From Anabaena sphaerica FACHB-251 (GTDB lineage: Bacteria; Cyanobacteriota; Cyanobacteriia; Cyanobacteriales; Nostocaceae), in the NCBI RefSeq assembly GCF_014696825.1, contig NZ_JACJQU010000001.1:744001-808000 (forward strand): 64,000 nucleotides of DNA, read 5' to 3'. Positions 55,432-63,890 of the stretch are shown here, piece after piece. Numbering within the stretch: the first letter of the stretch is position 1; each line of letters begins with the position of its first letter. The notes under the pieces were generated by a model that was not told the origin of the DNA, ran no database searches, and saw nothing but the letters and a program-made list of their open reading frames with translations. The position numbers and the translations under genes were made by a program.

Positions 55432-58140
55432 ATGGTACAGAATAATAACTCAAAATCCGCACGCGAAGTTTTTAATATATCCAGATGGGCAATTAAATTT
55501 TCGTGGTTGACGGTGTGTTTTTGGATCGGGGTGACAGTAGCGGGTATTCTCGCTTTCGGTTCTCTCAAATACGCTTTGTTTCCAGATATTACTTTTCCGG
55601 TGGTGGTGGTAAATGCCCAAGCACCCCTAACTTCTGCTTTAGATACAGAAGCCAAGTTAACTAAGCCACTGGAAGAAAGCCTCAAGTCCCTGGAAGGAAT
55701 TGATAATATCCGTTCCTCAACTTATCCGGGGCAAAGTGCTGTTAGCCTATTGTTTGCAGTTGGTACAAATTTAGAAACTTCTACTGAGAAAACGAAGAGC
55801 GCCCTGAAGGAGTTAAAACTACCTGAAGGTGCTAATTATAAGATTATTCCTTTAAACCTGAATGAGTCATCAGTGATTAGTTATGCCATTGAGAGTCAGT
55901 CAGGAAATTTGGGTGATTTGCAAAAATTGGCCAATGAGAAAATTTTACCAGCGATCGCTAAATTACCAGGAGTTCTCAAAGTCTCACTGTTGGGCGCTCC
56001 TCCAAAATCGCCTCCTCTCAATCCTACCAATGCCACGGCGGCTTTAACTCCAGGGGGAGCAAATTTAGTCAGATTTAATGGTCAAGATGTACTAGCATTT
56101 CAAGTCATCAAACGTGGCGATGCTAACACCTTAGAAGTAGTGAGTCGAGTTGAACAGGAAGTACAAAACCTGCGTTCTACCTTGAAGGATGTCAAACTTA
56201 CCCTAGCAGCTACCCAAGCAGAATATATCCGCCAAGCTACCAAATCAACCATAGATGCGTTGATAGAAGCTATCATCTTGGCAGTTGTGGTAATTTTCCC
56301 ATTTTTATGGAATTGGCGAGCCACTTTGATTTCTGCTTTAGCAATTCCCACATCTTTGTTGGCGACGTTTATCGTTATGGCGATTTTCGGCTTTAACCTA
56401 GAAACGATCACGTTGTTAGCTTTGGCTTTAGTTATTGGTAGTGTGATTGATGATGCCATCATTGATGTAGAAAACATCTTGCGGCACATCGAAGAAGGGC
56501 AAAGTCCCCGCGAAGCTGCACACTTAGCTACCGATGAAATTGGCTTAACAGTCGTTGCCACAACTGCCACAGCCGTAGCAGTATTCTTACCTATTGGTTT
56601 GATGGGTGGAGTAGTCGGGCAGTTTTTCGAGCCATTCGGGATCACAGTTTCCGCCTCCTATATTGCTTCTACATTGGTGGCTCGGACTTTATCTCCGGTG
56701 TTATCTATTTATTGGCTCAAGCCAGCTACGACAACGTCCCAACGCAAAGACCTAAAAATTGGGGTTTATTTTACCGAAGCTTATCGCAATTTACTTTCTT
56801 GGTCTTTGAATCACCGCAAAATAGTTATTGCCTTAGCTGTACTCAGTTTTATTGCTGGAATTGCCCTAATTCCCCTTATTCCCAAGGGTTTTATTCCCAA
56901 ATTAGATCGCGGTGAATTCAACATTACCTACACAGCACCTCTGCCGAAAATACCGGATTTGGCGGCGTTACAGCTAGGAAGCAGGGGAGCAGGGAGCAGG
57001 GAGCAGGGGGGAAATAATTTCCCAGTCCCCAGTCCCCAGTCACCAATACCTATTCCCAACCCTCTTAATGATTCTTTAGAGGTGGCGAAAAAACTAGAAG
57101 CAGAGGTGAGAAAATTCCCAGATGTGGAAACAGTATTTACTACTGTCGGTTCTCGTGGGGGTGAACCAAATAAGGGAACTCTCTATGTCAAACTGAAAAA
57201 AGACCGCACGATTAAAACGGCAGAATTACAAGACCAATTACGGCAAACTTTGCCTCAACTTCCTGGTGTAAATACCAGTGTGGAAGATATTCAATTTGTG
57301 GATACTGGTGGAGAAAAACCTTTACAGGTGGCACTTCGCGGTAATGATCTCAAAGCTTTGAATCAAGCAGCTAAGACTATTAAAGACCGCATTACCAAAA
57401 TCCCAGGATTTGCAGATGTCACAGTTACAGGAGATACAAACAATGCAGATCAGGTTTTTCAAATTGAACGACTGAACCAGCAACGGGTAGCATATATCAG
57501 TGCTAACTTGGGTCAGGGTTTAACTTTGGGTGATGCTACAGATAAAATAGTTGCGGAAGCGAAAGGCGTTTTACCTGCTGATATCACTTTAGGTTTAGGT
57601 GGAGATTCTGCCCGACAAAATGAGGTTTTTAGTAGTTTTATTTCTACTTTGATTTTATCGGCTTTGTGTATCATCGTTGTGTTGATTTTACTGTTCAAAA
57701 GCTGGGTAGATCCGTTAGTGATTGGCGTTTCCTTACCTTTAGCTGTGGTGGGAGCAATGTTAGCATTACTCTTGACTAAGAGTGATTTTGGCATGATTTC
57801 GCTGATTGGTTTTGTGTTCTTATTAGGACTGGCAAATAAAAACGCTATTGTCTTGGTAGATTACATTAATCAGTTACGTCAATCAGGTTTGGAACGCACG
57901 GAAGCAATTCTCAAAGCTGGCCCAGTTAGACTCAGACCAATTATGATGACTACTGTCTCTACTCTTTTAGGGATGTTACCTATTGCTTTGGGTTTTGGTG
58001 CGGGTTCAGAGTTGCGATCGCCTATGGCTGTTGCTATTGCTGGCGGTTTGGTTACTTCTACGATCCTTAGCTTAATTGTTGTGCCGGTTGTCTATGCAAT
58101 TTTAGATGATTGGTTTCCCAGGAAAAATATGAAAAAATGA
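55432..58140 (+). CDS. RND-family efflux permease (HAE1-like), compact form
   Basis: 902 residues, shorter than the about 1040 usual for HAE1 pumps; the shortfall lies mainly in the first periplasmic region (about 165-215). TM1 is about 17-36, then FPDITFPVVVVNAQ. The first TM bundle has VIGSVIDDAIIDVENI (TM4 Asp pair) and PIGLMGGVVGQFF. A second periplasmic part (about 495-720) and a second TM bundle (FKSWVDPLVIGVSLPLAVVG, GLANKNAIVLVDYI, GSELRSPMAVAIAGGL) follow. A repeat-encoded insert lies at about 516-540. No membrane-fusion or outer-membrane partner is adjacent. Substrate unknown. Confidence 0.9.
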   Translation: MVQNNNSKSAREVFNISRWAIKFSWLTVCFWIGVTVAGILAFGSLKYALFPDITFPVVVVNAQAPLTSALDTEAKLTKPLEESLKSLEGIDNIRSSTYPGQSAVSLLFAVGTNLETSTEKTKSALKELKLPEGANYKIIPLNLNESSVISYAIESQSGNLGDLQKLANEKILPAIAKLPGVLKVSLLGAPPKSPPLNPTNATAALTPGGANLVRFNGQDVLAFQVIKRGDANTLEVVSRVEQEVQNLRSTLKDVKLTLAATQAEYIRQATKSTIDALIEAIILAVVVIFPFLWNWRATLISALAIPTSLLATFIVMAIFGFNLETITLLALALVIGSVIDDAIIDVENILRHIEEGQSPREAAHLATDEIGLTVVATTATAVAVFLPIGLMGGVVGQFFEPFGITVSASYIASTLVARTLSPVLSIYWLKPATTTSQRKDLKIGVYFTEAYRNLLSWSLNHRKIVIALAVLSFIAGIALIPLIPKGFIPKLDRGEFNITYTAPLPKIPDLAALQLGSRGAGSREQGGNNFPVPSPQSPIPIPNPLNDSLEVAKKLEAEVRKFPDVETVFTTVGSRGGEPNKGTLYVKLKKDRTIKTAELQDQLRQTLPQLPGVNTSVEDIQFVDTGGEKPLQVALRGNDLKALNQAAKTIKDRITKIPGFADVTVTGDTNNADQVFQIERLNQQRVAYISANLGQGLTLGDATDKIVAEAKGVLPADITLGLGGDSARQNEVFSSFISTLILSALCIIVVLILLFKSWVDPLVIGVSLPLAVVGAMLALLLTKSDFGMISLIGFVFLLGLANKNAIVLVDYINQLRQSGLERTEAILKAGPVRLRPIMMTTVSTLLGMLPIALGFGAGSELRSPMAVAIAGGLVTSTILSLIVVPVVYAILDDWFPRKNMKK
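56979..57048. repeat. Heptamer repeat insertion inside the RND coding region
   Basis: gggagca-type units followed by agtcccc-type units are read in frame as a Gly/Ser/Arg- then Pro/Ser-rich segment of the periplasmic domain. The broken copy has a different low-complexity segment at the same place (54895-54985). Confidence 0.75.
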
Positions 58141-58146
58141 GTTTAA

Positions 58147-58211
58147 TATCCCCGACTTCTGATTACAACCTTCTCATTTACCAAGATGAAAGTGATAGAA
58201 GTCGGGGATCT
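58147..58211. repeat. Hairpin repeat with long loop (gatccccgactt family)
   Basis: The atccccgacttct and agaagtcggggat arms are separated by about 38 bases. It starts seven bases after the RND stop and may serve as its terminator. Confidence 0.65.
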
Positions 58212-58237
58212 GATCTTGGTTTTATGATTTTTTGTGT

Positions 58238-58678
58238 GATAGCGTAGCGTGGCGAAGCCATATCAGGATTTACAGGATTTGAGGATTTACAAAATGTTTG
58301 TTTGTGGTATGATTTTTGTGTCTGAATTCTTATTCTGCCGTTTTCAAATTTCAAAAAAATTTCAAAATTAAAAAAAAAAATTCGTTTTTTTGGTGTCTAA
58401 CCCCGTTGACTTTTTCGCCTAGACTTGATATTCTAATAATGAGAATATATGCCTCAATAAAAATTGAGCTTACACTCCATTATATTAATATAACTATCTT
58501 ACCACGTTGACCCCAACCTGAACCCCTAAAAAAAAGAAATTTTTTTGAAAAAAACTTATTAAAAAAACATTAATTAATAATTAAAATTTATCAATCACGA
58601 AAAATAACTCAGTTTTTTCATAAATACTGAAAATCCTTAAATTCTGTAAATCCTGATATGGCTACGCCATGCTATCAG
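58238..58678. mobile_element. Inverted-repeat element, MITE-like
   Basis: The left arm (58238-58290) and right arm (58630-58678) are about 48-52 bases long and near-perfect reverse complements (gatatggct.cgccacgc and gtaaatcct units). The interior of about 340 bases is very AT-rich with no convincing gene; a 64-codon frame at 58316-58510 is low-complexity. No target-site duplication was confirmed. Confidence 0.5.
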
Positions 58679-58714
58679 ACAATAATGAAATCTTGAGGAG
58701 TGAGAGGTCATTGA

Positions 58715-59698
58715 ATGCGGGCTTTTGTGACTGGTGGTACAGGTTTTGTAGGTTCTCATGTAGTGCGATCGCTGTTAGAGTCAGGATACCAAGTTACAGC
58801 TTTGGTGCGTGGGAGTAGTAACTTGGGCAACTTAAGAGGTTTAGAGATAGATATTGTCAAAGGTGATTTAAATGATCCGCATATCTGGAAACAGATGCAA
58901 GGTTGTAACTACCTGTTTCATGTCGCTGCCCATTATTCTCTTTGGCAGAAAGACCGCGATTTACTATATCGTCATAATGTAGAAGGAACGCACAATCTGT
59001 TAGCAGCAGCGCAAAAAGCTGGGATTGAACGCACTGTTTATACAAGTTCTGTAGCAGCTATTGGAGTAGGAAAAGCTGGTCAGGTTGTTGATGAAACTTA
59101 TCAGAGTCCTGTAGAGAAGTTGGTGGGAGACTATAAAAAGTCTAAATTCCTAGCTGAACAAGAAGCGATCGCAGCAGCAAAACAAGGTCAGGATATTGTG
59201 ATAGTTAATCCTAGCAGTCCAATTGGAACTATGGATATTAAACCCACACCCACCGGAGATATTATTCTGCGATTTTTGCGACGACAAATGCCGGCTTATG
59301 TGGATACCGGTTTAAACTTTATTGATGTACGAGATGTAGCTAGGGGACATTTGCTGGCTTTACAAAAAGGAAAAGGGGGCGATCGCTATATTCTCGGACA
59401 TCAAAATCTTAGCCTCAAACAACTGCTAGAAATACTATCCGACATCACAGGATTAAAAGCACCGCAAATATCTGTTCCGGCTTTTTTACCATTGAGCGTG
59501 GCTTGGGTAGAAGAGAAAATTCTCGCACCTTTAGGAAAAACCCCCACAGTTCCTATAGATGGTGTCCGCATGGCACAGCAACCAATGTATTATGATGCTT
59601 CAAAGGCCGTCCGCGAACTTGGTCTACCTCAGTCCCCTCTGAATGTAGCACTCAAGGACGCTGTTGACTGGTTTGTGTCTAATGGTTATGTGAAATGA
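58715..59698 (+). CDS. hpnA: HpnA-like NAD(P)-dependent sugar epimerase/reductase (hopanoid associated)
   Basis: 327 residues, extended short-chain dehydrogenase fold. The cofactor loop is TGGTGFVGSHV (7-17), the active site includes TSSVAAIG and YKKSK (YxxxK), and ISPxG-like NPSSPIGTMDIKPTPTG follows. Sequence style and position before hpnH fit HpnA of the hopanoid pathway, whose exact reaction in side-chain building is not fully settled. A repeat separates it from hpnH (123-base gap). Confidence 0.85.
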   Translation: MRAFVTGGTGFVGSHVVRSLLESGYQVTALVRGSSNLGNLRGLEIDIVKGDLNDPHIWKQMQGCNYLFHVAAHYSLWQKDRDLLYRHNVEGTHNLLAAAQKAGIERTVYTSSVAAIGVGKAGQVVDETYQSPVEKLVGDYKKSKFLAEQEAIAAAKQGQDIVIVNPSSPIGTMDIKPTPTGDIILRFLRRQMPAYVDTGLNFIDVRDVARGHLLALQKGKGGDRYILGHQNLSLKQLLEILSDITGLKAPQISVPAFLPLSVAWVEEKILAPLGKTPTVPIDGVRMAQQPMYYDASKAVRELGLPQSPLNVALKDAVDWFVSNGYVK

Positions 59699-59701
59699 AA
59701 A

Positions 59702-59785
59702 ACCTCACCCCTTACCCCTCTCCTACAAGGAGAGGGGTAATAGCCCCCTTCCCTAAGATGGAAGGGGGTTGGGGGTTAGGTCTTC
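59702..59785. repeat. Double-hairpin repeat between hpnA and hpnH
   Basis: Two stem-loops, acccctctcc/ggagaggggt (59713-59738) and ccccttcc/ggaagggg (59746-59767), sit within the widespread cyanobacterial cctcaccccttacccc...gggggttagg repeat. It could attenuate hpnH expression. Confidence 0.7.
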
Positions 59786-59821
59786 AAGTAAGTGGTGTTA
59801 TCAAGAGAGGAGAATAGTTAA

Positions 59822-60841
59822 ATGGCGATTAATCTACAACAAGCAATTGATATCGGAAAGTATTTAGTTACACAACGTCTGTTAGGGCGTAAACGCTTTC
59901 CCCTCGTATTGATGTTAGAACCGCTGTTCCGGTGTAACTTAGCTTGTACAGGTTGTGGAAAAATCCAACATCCTACAGAAGTTCTCAAACAAAACCTCAC
60001 CCCAGAACAGTGTTTTGCAGCAGTAGAAGAATGTGGCGCACCTGTGGTTTCCATTCCTGGAGGAGAACCCCTATTACATCCCCAAATTGATGAAATTGTT
60101 AAGGGATTAGTAGAACGCAAGAAATATGTTTACTTGTGTACCAATGGTTTGTTATTAGAAAAAAGTCTCCATAAATTTCAACCTTCTCCTTATCTGAGTT
60201 TTAGCGTTCACCTCGATGGAATGCGAGAATGGCATGATAAATGTGTAGACAGAAAAGGCGTTTTTGATACTGCTGTACAAGCTATTCGCGCTGCTAAAGC
60301 CAAAGGTTTTCGTGTCACTACTAACACGACTATTTTTGAAGGTTGCGATGTCAAAGAAATGCAAGAGTTTTTTGACTTTCTGGAAACTCTGGGAACTGAT
60401 GGAATGATGATTTCTCCTGGTTACGGTTACGCATGGGCCCCAGATCAGGATCATTTTCTGCAACGAGAACAAACCCGCGCTTTGTTTAGAGAAATTCTCA
60501 CACCTTACACATCTGGTAAGAAGAACTGGAACTTTAATCACAACCCCCTATTCTTAGATTTTCTCATTGGTGAAAAAGACTATGAATGTACTCCTTGGGG
60601 TAGTCCTAGTTATAGTGTTCTTGGTTGGCAAAAACCTTGCTATCTCTTGAATGAAGGATACTATACAAGTTTCAAACAGTTGTTGGATGAGACTGATTGG
60701 AGTCAATACGGACGTGCTAGTGGTAATCCTAAATGTGCTGATTGTATGGTGCATTGTGGTTATGAACCAACCGCAGCAATGGATGCGATGCAACCGCAAA
60801 ATATAGCCCGTTCTCTAACAACTGTGTTTGGTAGGGGGTAA
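59822..60841 (+). CDS. hpnH: Adenosyl-hopene transferase, radical SAM (HpnH)
   Basis: 339 residues. The radical-SAM cluster motif is C38-x3-C42-x2-C45 ([14 protein letters not shown]), followed by [12 protein letters not shown] (SAM-binding GGE) and the HpnH-type middle region [19 protein letters not shown]-terminal cysteines ([14 protein letters not shown]) are also typical. HpnH adds an adenosyl group to diploptene, the first step toward bacteriohopanepolyols. Squalene-hopene cyclase is not in the window. An agaggagaa ribosome site precedes the start. Confidence 0.94.
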   Translation: MAINLQQAIDIGKYLVTQRLLGRKRFPLVLMLEPLFRCNLACTGCGKIQHPTEVLKQNLTPEQCFAAVEECGAPVVSIPGGEPLLHPQIDEIVKGLVERKKYVYLCTNGLLLEKSLHKFQPSPYLSFSVHLDGMREWHDKCVDRKGVFDTAVQAIRAAKAKGFRVTTNTTIFEGCDVKEMQEFFDFLETLGTDGMMISPGYGYAWAPDQDHFLQREQTRALFREILTPYTSGKKNWNFNHNPLFLDFLIGEKDYECTPWGSPSYSVLGWQKPCYLLNEGYYTSFKQLLDETDWSQYGRASGNPKCADCMVHCGYEPTAAMDAMQPQNIARSLTTVFGRG

Positions 60842-60851
60842 TTAGAGAAGT

Positions 60852-60960
60852 GTCTGAATCAGGATTACCAGGATTAATGGATTTACAGGATGGAAGAGTA
60901 ATTTATTTACACTCAATTCTGTTAATCTTCAAATCTAGTAAATCCTGATTCTGATTCATA
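60852..60960. repeat. Inverted repeat of tgaatcaggatt units
   Basis: The left arm (60854-60890) and right arm (60924-60958) share tgaatcagga and atttacagga units in opposite orientation, imperfectly. It shares the gtaaatcctg motif with the element at 58238-58678. It fills most of the gap between hpnH and DUF29. Confidence 0.5.
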
Positions 60961-61051
60961 CTTTATCTATAATTACTGATCTACAATAGAGGTATTTGAA
61001 ATAATGAAAGGATAACAGCCGCTGATTATTTGTACAACGGGAGATAATACT

Positions 61052-61492
61052 ATGACATCAAAACTTTATGAAACTGATTTTTATGCTTGGACATTGGAAC
61101 AGGCACAACTATTAAAACAAGGAAAACTAAATCAACTTGATATTTTAAATTTAATAGAGGAAATTGAATCTTTGGGTAAGCGAGAAAAGCAAGAATTGAG
61201 AAATAGACTTGGTATTCTGATTGGACATTTACTGAAATGGCAGTATCAAAGCGATAAACGCAGTAATAGCTGGAAAGCAACAATTAGAGAACAACGTCGT
61301 CGGATTAAAGAACTTCTTGAAGAAAACCCCAGTCTGAAATCTTATTTATCGGAAGCAATTGTTTCTGCTTATCAAGATGGTGTAGATTTAGCAATTCAGG
61401 AAACTAATTTACCTGATACAATTTTTCCGGCTGAAAATCCTTATAGTAGTTCTCAAGTTATCGATGCTGATTTTTTGGTTTATCCAGAATAA
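61052..61492 (+). CDS. DUF29 family protein (copy 3)
   Basis: 146 residues, with LYETDFYAWTLEQAQLLKQG, NLIEEIESLGKREKQELRNR, LLKWQYQSDKRSNSWKATI and EQRRRIKELLEENPS. It is closer to copy 1 (31197) than to copy 2 (40104) in the first half. The start follows a cgggaga site. It converges on the HEPN-like gene with 21 bases between stops. Confidence 0.88.
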   Translation: MTSKLYETDFYAWTLEQAQLLKQGKLNQLDILNLIEEIESLGKREKQELRNRLGILIGHLLKWQYQSDKRSNSWKATIREQRRRIKELLEENPSLKSYLSEAIVSAYQDGVDLAIQETNLPDTIFPAENPYSSSQVIDADFLVYPE

Positions 61493-61513
61493 AGTAAAAT
61501 ACTGATTTCCTAA

Positions 61514-62698
61514 TCAAGTTAATAAGTCTTGATTAGCTTTATAAAGTTCTTGAACTATTGTGAGCATATCTAAGATTAGTAAGTTCCAATCAGCAATAGA
61601 TTTGGGTATTAAATCATTAGTTTGCTTTGGACGCAAATGAACAATTTCATTTCTCAGCTTATTCAAATAGGAACTAGGAATCTTATTTTTTTTATTTGTA
61701 TTATTGTCAATAGATTCAATTAATGCAAGAAGAATATTTAAAAACTCTTCACATTTAGGTTCTAATTTTAAATTTTCATCAAAATCCATACGAAATTCTT
61801 TGATTTGATTGATAAGTCTATCCAAATTATTTTGTTTATTTTGTTTGTTAGGGTATTCATATTGGTAATCAATGTCTATTGATTCCAGGAGCTTTTTTAG
61901 AGAATCTTCAAATCTAGGCTGTAAATTTATATGGTCAGAAAAATCACGATAAAAATCTTCCAGAGATTTATTTACCAATGCCAATTTATCATAAAAAGGT
62001 TTTAAAAAATATAGAGGCTGTAATCGTTCTATGCACCTATATAAATCTAAATAAGCAAACTTGAAATCGGAGGCTACATAACTCGCCAAAATATTTTCAA
62101 AAGGAATATATTGGTTTCCGCTCTCAAATGTATTTTTAAACCCTTGTAAAACCTCTGTACTATATGGTAGCAAACAATAACTTTTGCTTTTGCTTAGGCA
62201 AATACCTGTAATTTGGCTGAGTTCTTCTTTTTGAGTAAATCTGCTTATTATTTTATACAAAGAAATAGTCGGGAAACAATCTTTGAGGTTAAAATTACCT
62301 ATTACTGTATCAAACTGAACTTGTTTAAATCCTTTTTGATTTATTTCCCAATCACTTTCCAAAATTTCCTGTAATATATCAGTATCTCCCGTAAGAGGTA
62401 ATTCTAATTCGTCAACAATAGCGACCCAAGCACCTGAGTTAAGAGCTTCCTCTTGTAAAAAAGGGGGAATTTTATCTTTAAATTTATGATTGACCAATAC
62501 TAAATAATTCTCATTTTCATAAGTTAACCACGAACTATAAAAATTAGGAAATAATCGTATTGTCTTATCAATATTTAGGTATTTTAGCCAGTGTATACAA
62601 GTTTCTTCACCATCTATTGTGTATTTTTCTTGTGTATTAACAACAGCTTGTATTTTTTCTACAACTTTTTTGATTGAGCTTGTTATATTTCTTGCCAT
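61514..62698 (-). CDS. Unknown protein with C-terminal HEPN-type RNxxxH motif
   Basis: 394 residues from the ATG at 62698, four bases after the upstream stop; a TTG frame start at 62731 would overlap that gene and is less likely. The N-terminal 200 residues are mixed alpha/beta with no motif I know. The C-terminal half is helical and ends in SSYLNKLRNEIVHLRPKQ. RNEIVH fits the RNxxxH signature of HEPN domains, which are RNases or inactive partners in many toxin and anti-phage systems. A long helix before it (FLNILLALIESIDN) is what HEPN would need. Codon use looks AT-richer than the neighbours. It is cotranscribed with the DGQHR-like gene. Confidence 0.6.
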   Translation of the reverse strand: MARNITSSIKKVVEKIQAVVNTQEKYTIDGEETCIHWLKYLNIDKTIRLFPNFYSSWLTYENENYLVLVNHKFKDKIPPFLQEEALNSGAWVAIVDELELPLTGDTDILQEILESDWEINQKGFKQVQFDTVIGNFNLKDCFPTISLYKIISRFTQKEELSQITGICLSKSKSYCLLPYSTEVLQGFKNTFESGNQYIPFENILASYVASDFKFAYLDLYRCIERLQPLYFLKPFYDKLALVNKSLEDFYRDFSDHINLQPRFEDSLKKLLESIDIDYQYEYPNKQNKQNNLDRLINQIKEFRMDFDENLKLEPKCEEFLNILLALIESIDNNTNKKNKIPSSYLNKLRNEIVHLRPKQTNDLIPKSIADWNLLILDMLTIVQELYKANQDLLT

Positions 62699-62702
62699 AT
62701 TT

Positions 62703-63833
62703 TTAGTACATTTTATGCCAGCAAACTGCAAAAGAATTAATTTCAGGTTCAGAAAAAATTACTTTGAATCCATCTAAAAAAGCTTGTCTATGTTTTTCTT
62801 TGGGAATAGAACGTAAGTTTTCTTTTAAAATATTCAAGGCAAGAAAGTTATGACGGTCTTGGAATTGAATTTTGCTTCTAAGTTTCTTTAATTTGAAAAC
62901 TATATTGTTAAAATTATCCTCTACTTGTGTATGGTCTTTTTCAAGATTGCTTCCCAATAAACCAAAAGTTTTTTCCGCACAAGCTACCATAAAACCAACT
63001 CTTACAGTTTGATTATTGAAAACATAGCGGTCTTCAATTTCTGAGAGTAGTTGATCAATGTCGGTCATCAATACAAAAATGGTTTCAAATTTATCAATAA
63101 TATGTCCCGATTTTTCCCTAATTAAACTCATAATATCTAAAGCTGCATGATATTCAGCTAATTGTTGTTTTTTGTCAATTCTGACTTTTCTAGAAGTAAA
63201 TGCCAAAAATAGTTCTACAATTTCTGACTGTTTATATAATTTTTGTGAAATTAAATTGTCTAAATGAGGAATACGATATTTTAATTTTTGCAAAATTGGT
63301 CTAAAAACTACCTCTAATTGTTTATCAATTCCCCAAGGAATTTGGCCAGAGTTGAGTACCAACATTCTATACAATAAATCACCTTCATCTTGAGCAAACC
63401 AAAATTCAACTCTAAGATTATGATTAATATTGCATTTTCTCATCGCATCTTTTAATGCTTGTATTCTTTGCATCCCATCTAAAATAGTAATAATATTTTC
63501 TTTTTCTTCCTTATTGTTAAGTTTATTTTCAATCAAGCTAAAAAAATTATCTTCATTTATTTTTTTTATTTTTTTGCTATCATAAATAATTCCTAATACT
63601 ATAGGAGGTAGTATTCCACCCTCTTTCAAATCTTCGACCATTTGATTACGAATAATTTTAGCAGACCTAGTTTGTAAAACTTCTCTCTGCTCATCAAGGT
63701 TGCCTTTTTGTTCGTGAATAGGTTGAATAAATTCTATGAAATCACGAATGCTCACTACTGTAAGCACAGAGTAGCAATTAAGATTTGTGTCTTCTTGAAT
63801 ATCAATTATTTTAAATTTCATAGATAGATCCAT
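62703..63833 (-). CDS. DGQHR/DndB-like protein
   Basis: 376 residues. The N-terminal half has SAKIIRNQMVEDLKEGGILP followed by PIVLGIIY, then ILDGMQRIQAL (119-123 is DGMQR, a variant of DGQHR) and LVLNSGQIPWGIDKQL, the order seen in DndB-type and DGQHR-domain proteins. The C-terminal 180 residues are helical. DndB is a regulator of phosphorothioate DNA modification, and other DGQHR proteins sit in defence islands; a ParB/Srx-like nucleotide-using fold is likely. No dndA/C/D/E genes are in the window. The second ATG at 63821 is an alternative start. It lies upstream of the HEPN-type gene. Confidence 0.6.
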   Translation of the reverse strand: MDLSMKFKIIDIQEDTNLNCYSVLTVVSIRDFIEFIQPIHEQKGNLDEQREVLQTRSAKIIRNQMVEDLKEGGILPPIVLGIIYDSKKIKKINEDNFFSLIENKLNNKEEKENIITILDGMQRIQALKDAMRKCNINHNLRVEFWFAQDEGDLLYRMLVLNSGQIPWGIDKQLEVVFRPILQKLKYRIPHLDNLISQKLYKQSEIVELFLAFTSRKVRIDKKQQLAEYHAALDIMSLIREKSGHIIDKFETIFVLMTDIDQLLSEIEDRYVFNNQTVRVGFMVACAEKTFGLLGSNLEKDHTQVEDNFNNIVFKLKKLRSKIQFQDRHNFLALNILKENLRSIPKEKHRQAFLDGFKVIFSEPEINSFAVCWHKMY

Positions 63834-63890
63834 ATTTTGTGGTAATCAAATTATATCTCACCAGTGTCTTGATTGATTAAACCTTTATTC

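Noticed and set aside
56100-56645. 181-codon minus-strand frame
   Set aside because: It lies wholly inside the RND pump gene and is a Ser/Thr/Lys-rich shadow of its membrane helices.
58316-58510. 64-codon plus-strand frame inside the inverted-repeat element
   Set aside because: Poly-A/T composition gives runs of Lys, Phe and Ile; no ribosome site or family features.
61514-63833. Phosphorothioate (Dnd) modification operon
   Set aside because: Only a DndB-like protein is present; dndA, dndC, dndD and dndE are absent from the window.
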